Shown here: in pieces, positions 62,220 through 64,000 of the stretch
Position numbering within the stretch: the first letter of the stretch is position 1
Layout of the letters: the number at the start of each line of letters is the position of its first letter
From: Gemmobacter caeni
GTDB lineage: Bacteria; Pseudomonadota; Alphaproteobacteria; Rhodobacterales; Rhodobacteraceae
Length of the DNA: 64,000 nucleotides
Direction of reading: 5' to 3'
Assembly: GCF_003054195.1 (NCBI RefSeq)
Contig: NZ_QBKP01000015.1
Coordinates: 54,562-118,561, forward strand
Translations under genes and position numbers: made by a program
The notes under the pieces: model-generated
The model's database searches: none
What the model was told of the DNA's origin: nothing
Seen by the model: only the letters and a program-made list of their open reading frames with translations

Positions 62220-62331
62220 GCCCTTCGCATGGGGCCGCGTCAAAGCGGCGCGGTCCCATATGGCCCCATGAAAAACGCAGCCTGTCCGCTTGACATTCCG
62301 CGCATCATCAGCCAGATAGCCCTCAGGTCGA

Positions 62332-62407
<76 letters not shown>

Positions 62408-62430
62408 TGACCCAGATATAAGGCATTGAA

Positions 62431-62464
62431 AATGGGCCGCTTTTGCGGCCCATTTCATTTTCTT
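62431..62464 (+). terminator. Intrinsic terminator after tRNA-Ala
   Basis: AATGGGCCGC, a TTTT loop, GCGGCCCATT and then TCATTTTCTT: a 10-bp perfect stem with a T-rich tail, 24 bp after the tRNA 3' end. Confidence 0.85.
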
Positions 62465-62500
62465 CCCACCGATTTTCCCTCCGGCTAGGATTCATCGCAT

Positions 62501-62662
62501 ATGGTCGCGGGAAGGCTCACCTGTGTCCATCGCCAACGCTTCGACAGCATCCAGCACGCAACCCGGGCTATCGGCGACTGGATCAGCTTCTACAACAACC
62601 GCCGCCCTCATCAGGCGCTTGCCATGCGCACGCCGGCCGAGGCATTCAGATTAGCAGCTTAA
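62501..62662 (+). mobile_element. IS3-family transposase C-terminal remnant
   Basis: The frame from 62501 to the TAA at 62660-62662 gives a peptide with RAIGDWISFYNNRRPHQALA and MRTPAEAFRLAA. This is the C-terminal end of an IS3-family integrase-type transposase; FYNNRRPHQAL is the hallmark after the last catalytic residue. The rest of the transposase and both inverted repeats are missing, so this is a decayed fragment. The ATG at 62501 is only the first in-frame one and need not be a real start. Confidence 0.85.
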
Positions 62663-62747
62663 CCTGAGCAGATTCCGCTGGGTCGATACATTGCGCACGT
62701 ATCTTCGCAGTTTACTCAACAAGAACTAATCTGGTACGCAGCGGAAT

Positions 62748-63131
62748 TCAACGAATCCCCAAGAACCTCTGAAGCCAATTTACTTGACACGCAAGCTCTT
62801 GCATCTTGACGAAGTTCCTAACTGTTTGTTCTTGGCCTTCCTTGCTACTGCGCGGAAGAAAATCCAAATATGCGCTTTTTACGGTGTCCAAAAGAATTTC
62901 CTTGCGCATGGCATTGGCGAGATTGCCATCGGCGTCGCTGTAAGCGGCATCGTACAAGCTGAGAGCGTCGCTTTGAGGTATCACCGACTGTCTAAGACGC
63001 ATGATCATCTCAAAGTCAGGTTTCATGGCCTCACAAGCCTGCTCGGCAGCTTTTACAGGATCCATGACATCCTCCGCACAGGCCGATATGGCAGAGAAAA
63101 TCAGAGTGAAGGCTATAAGGAGTGACTTCAT
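62748..63131 (-). CDS. Exported hypothetical protein
   Basis: A 127-residue protein beginning MKSLLIAFTLIFSAISACAE, a clear signal peptide with cleavage after ACA. The mature part is acidic and helical (DPVKAAEQACEAMKPDFEMI, SLYDAAYSDADGNLANAMRK) with cysteines at the start and near the end (ELACQVNWLQRFLG). AAAGG lies 6 bp before the ATG. Codon use is less GC-rich than the main chromosome, so it may be acquired. I prefer this strand because of the signal peptide and ribosome site; the antisense frame lacks both. No family recognised. Confidence 0.6.
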   Translation of the reverse strand: MKSLLIAFTLIFSAISACAEDVMDPVKAAEQACEAMKPDFEMIMRLRQSVIPQSDALSLYDAAYSDADGNLANAMRKEILLDTVKSAYLDFLPRSSKEGQEQTVRNFVKMQELACQVNWLQRFLGIR

Positions 63132-63308
63132 GCTAAGCCTTTCGACGGCGTGAGGAAGCGGGTCGCCGAAGTATCATGGGGAGGTACGGCAAATTATTGG
63201 CCGGGCGGCGACTTTTTAATGGTGTTTCTCCCACGATATGCTGGGGCGGATTAGGACGCTAACCTCTCGGAACCTGTCATGTTGGTCTGGTGACTGTCGT
63301 GACTCGTT

Positions 63309-63320
63309 ATAACCGGTTAT
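63309..63320. repeat. 12-bp perfect palindrome ATAACCGGTTAT
   Basis: ATAACCGGTTAT lies in the 217-bp gap between the two hypothetical genes of the accessory stretch. Apart from this palindrome I see no gene or promoter there. Confidence 0.4.
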
Positions 63321-63348
63321 GGCAGGGGCAGGCCATGAAGCCGAACCC

Positions 63349-63807
63349 TCAGTCTTGTAGAACGATCAAGTTGGTGAGTGCCGACTGATATTTTGCCGAA
63401 AGCCCATACCAACTTTGTTGACGGCGAACGATCCGCAGAACGCCTTGTCGCTTAAGTTTCCGAACCGCTGCCAAGAGTTCCGGGTTGCCATCGGGCACAA
63501 CACGCCGGAAGTGGCGTAAGCCGTCCAGCACAAGTGCAGCAATGTTCCGGTCTGGGTGCGAGGCTTCTATCGCCCGTAGCAGGTCTGCCGTGGTGGCCTG
63601 TGTCGTAGCTAGCAACGGTGGTGAGACCTCCCTGAACAGTTCCGTAAGCCGTTGAGATGCTAATCCGATAAGAACTTCGGTCAGGGCGGCAAGGGCCGCA
63701 CGGCTTGCCAACCGCCTGCGCCCGTTTGCCGCCGTAATTGCGTCTCGCCCAAATGACACCTCGAAACGCACCCGCCTGTTGGTTTTGGCGTAGACCCGCA
63801 GCCACAT
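63349..63807 (-). CDS. Hypothetical protein, probably 5'-truncated by the adjacent IS
   Basis: ATG 63807, behind GGGAGGAAG, gives 152 residues. However, the open frame continues upstream in coding-like sequence (VVLPVSEVIQQSRSVQLDLG) to an ATG at 63918 that lies inside the IS5 terminal repeat. The natural N-terminus has therefore probably been removed by insertion. Features are LRVYAKTNRRVRFEVSFG, a helical middle, and a C-terminal winged-helix-like part (KLKRQGVLRIVRRQQSWYGL). The style suggests a DNA-associated protein, possibly from a mobile element, but I cannot name it. Confidence 0.5.
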   Translation of the reverse strand: MWLRVYAKTNRRVRFEVSFGRDAITAANGRRRLASRAALAALTEVLIGLASQRLTELFREVSPPLLATTQATTADLLRAIEASHPDRNIAALVLDGLRHFRRVVPDGNPELLAAVRKLKRQGVLRIVRRQQSWYGLSAKYQSALTNLIVLQD

Positions 63808-63903
63808 CTTCCTCCCTAGATCCAGTTGAACCGATCGGCTCTGTTGGATCACTTCCGAGACGGGCAGAACGACAGCCCGCGCGGTTGCGCGGTGGTGGTT
63901 GAC

Positions 63904-64000
63904 GAGGCTCTGTTGCACAAACCCCTGTGGGATTCATCTCATGAATCCAGCGTGGTAGCTGGGGTGCATGAGCAGACCTACATCCCCGACCTACAAGACC
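63904..64000 (+). mobile_element. Left end of an IS5-family insertion sequence (window-truncated)
   Basis: A terminal-repeat-like GAGGCTCTGTTGCACAAA (63904-63921) is followed by a leader and ATG 63968, which opens MSRPTSPTYKT before the window ends. This N-terminus is characteristic of an IS5-family transposase widely found in alphaproteobacteria. The right end and target duplication cannot be seen. Confidence 0.8.

Noticed and set aside
59484..62243. 919-codon minus-strand frame
   Set aside because: Antisense to trxC and the modular RTX gene; the repetition is that of the RTX modules read backwards.
62443..62667. 74-codon plus-strand frame after the tRNA
   Set aside because: It overlaps the tRNA terminator and is out of frame with the recognisable IS3 transposase tail at 62501-62662.
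62784..63125. 113-codon plus-strand frame opposite the exported hypothetical protein
   Set aside because: No ribosome site or signal; the minus-strand frame has a convincing signal peptide and AAAGG upstream.

Overview
The window is chromosomal DNA of an alphaproteobacterium, most likely Rhodobacteraceae; I cannot name the genus. Support comes from the GC-rich composition with GC-rich third codon positions, from the gene families present (carnitine dehydrogenase fused to a thioesterase, several TRAP-transporter and GntR-linked catabolic clusters, RTX proteins, GcvT-H-P order), and from scattered intergenic elements made of a GC hairpin followed by a GAGTATTTTT or GAGGATATTTTT tract, which are familiar from this family. 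Reading frames are tight, with many 1-8 bp overlaps, and a complete mreBCD-mrdAB set implies a rod-shaped cell.

Layout. 1-7325: a carnitine / gamma-butyrobetaine catabolic block, with a divergent GlxA-type regulator (cut by the window edge), a beta-keto acid cleavage enzyme, a small lipoprotein, a carnitine dehydrogenase-thioesterase fusion, an acyl-CoA dehydrogenase, an acyl-CoA synthetase of the ADP-forming type and a crotonobetainyl-CoA hydratase-like protein. The expected product is glycine betaine. 7401-9221: a 2-hydroxyacid dehydrogenase and an exported SH3-domain protein. 9246-15256: a gentisate-type aromatic cluster with a GntR regulator, gentisate dioxygenase, FAH-family hydrolase, nitrilase, flavin reductase and a GMC oxidoreductase. 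15345-17483: OsmC protein, GntR regulator with a perfect palindromic operator, and UDP-glucuronate epimerase. 17548-27785: a leftward catabolic cluster with a TRAP transporter, N-formylglutamate amidohydrolase-like enzyme, glutamine-synthetase-like ligase, aldehyde dehydrogenase, iron alcohol dehydrogenase and FAD amine/amino-acid oxidase, plus a divergent RpiR regulator. I read this as a possible gamma-glutamylation route for an amino alcohol, and it contains an apparently unannotated 32-residue ORF with a very strong ribosome binding site.

27834-46499: mostly housekeeping (YjhX, GhrA-like reductase, rod-shape operon, GltX, a zincin-like peptidase, a Tat-exported MBL hydrolase, WrbA, NadE). 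It also holds a 19-unit MORN protein, an H-NOX/hybrid-kinase pair for nitric oxide sensing, a lysine-aminomutase-like radical SAM enzyme and a mosaic membrane protein with an AT-rich core. 46547-48285: leuA with a leucine-rich leader peptide that may be leaderless. 48340-62219: two RTX proteins bracket a MATE transporter, the glycine-riboswitch-controlled gcvTHP operon, a frameshifted azlC with azlD, and trxC.

62332-64000: a tRNA-Ala(CGC) gene with its terminator marks the border of a lower-GC accessory stretch with an IS3-family transposase tail, two unknown genes and the left end of an IS5-family element running off the window. Several parts may connect through one-carbon/glycine metabolism: carnitine yields betaine, the amino-alcohol cluster could yield an amino acid, and gcvTHP consumes glycine. 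That connection is inference.
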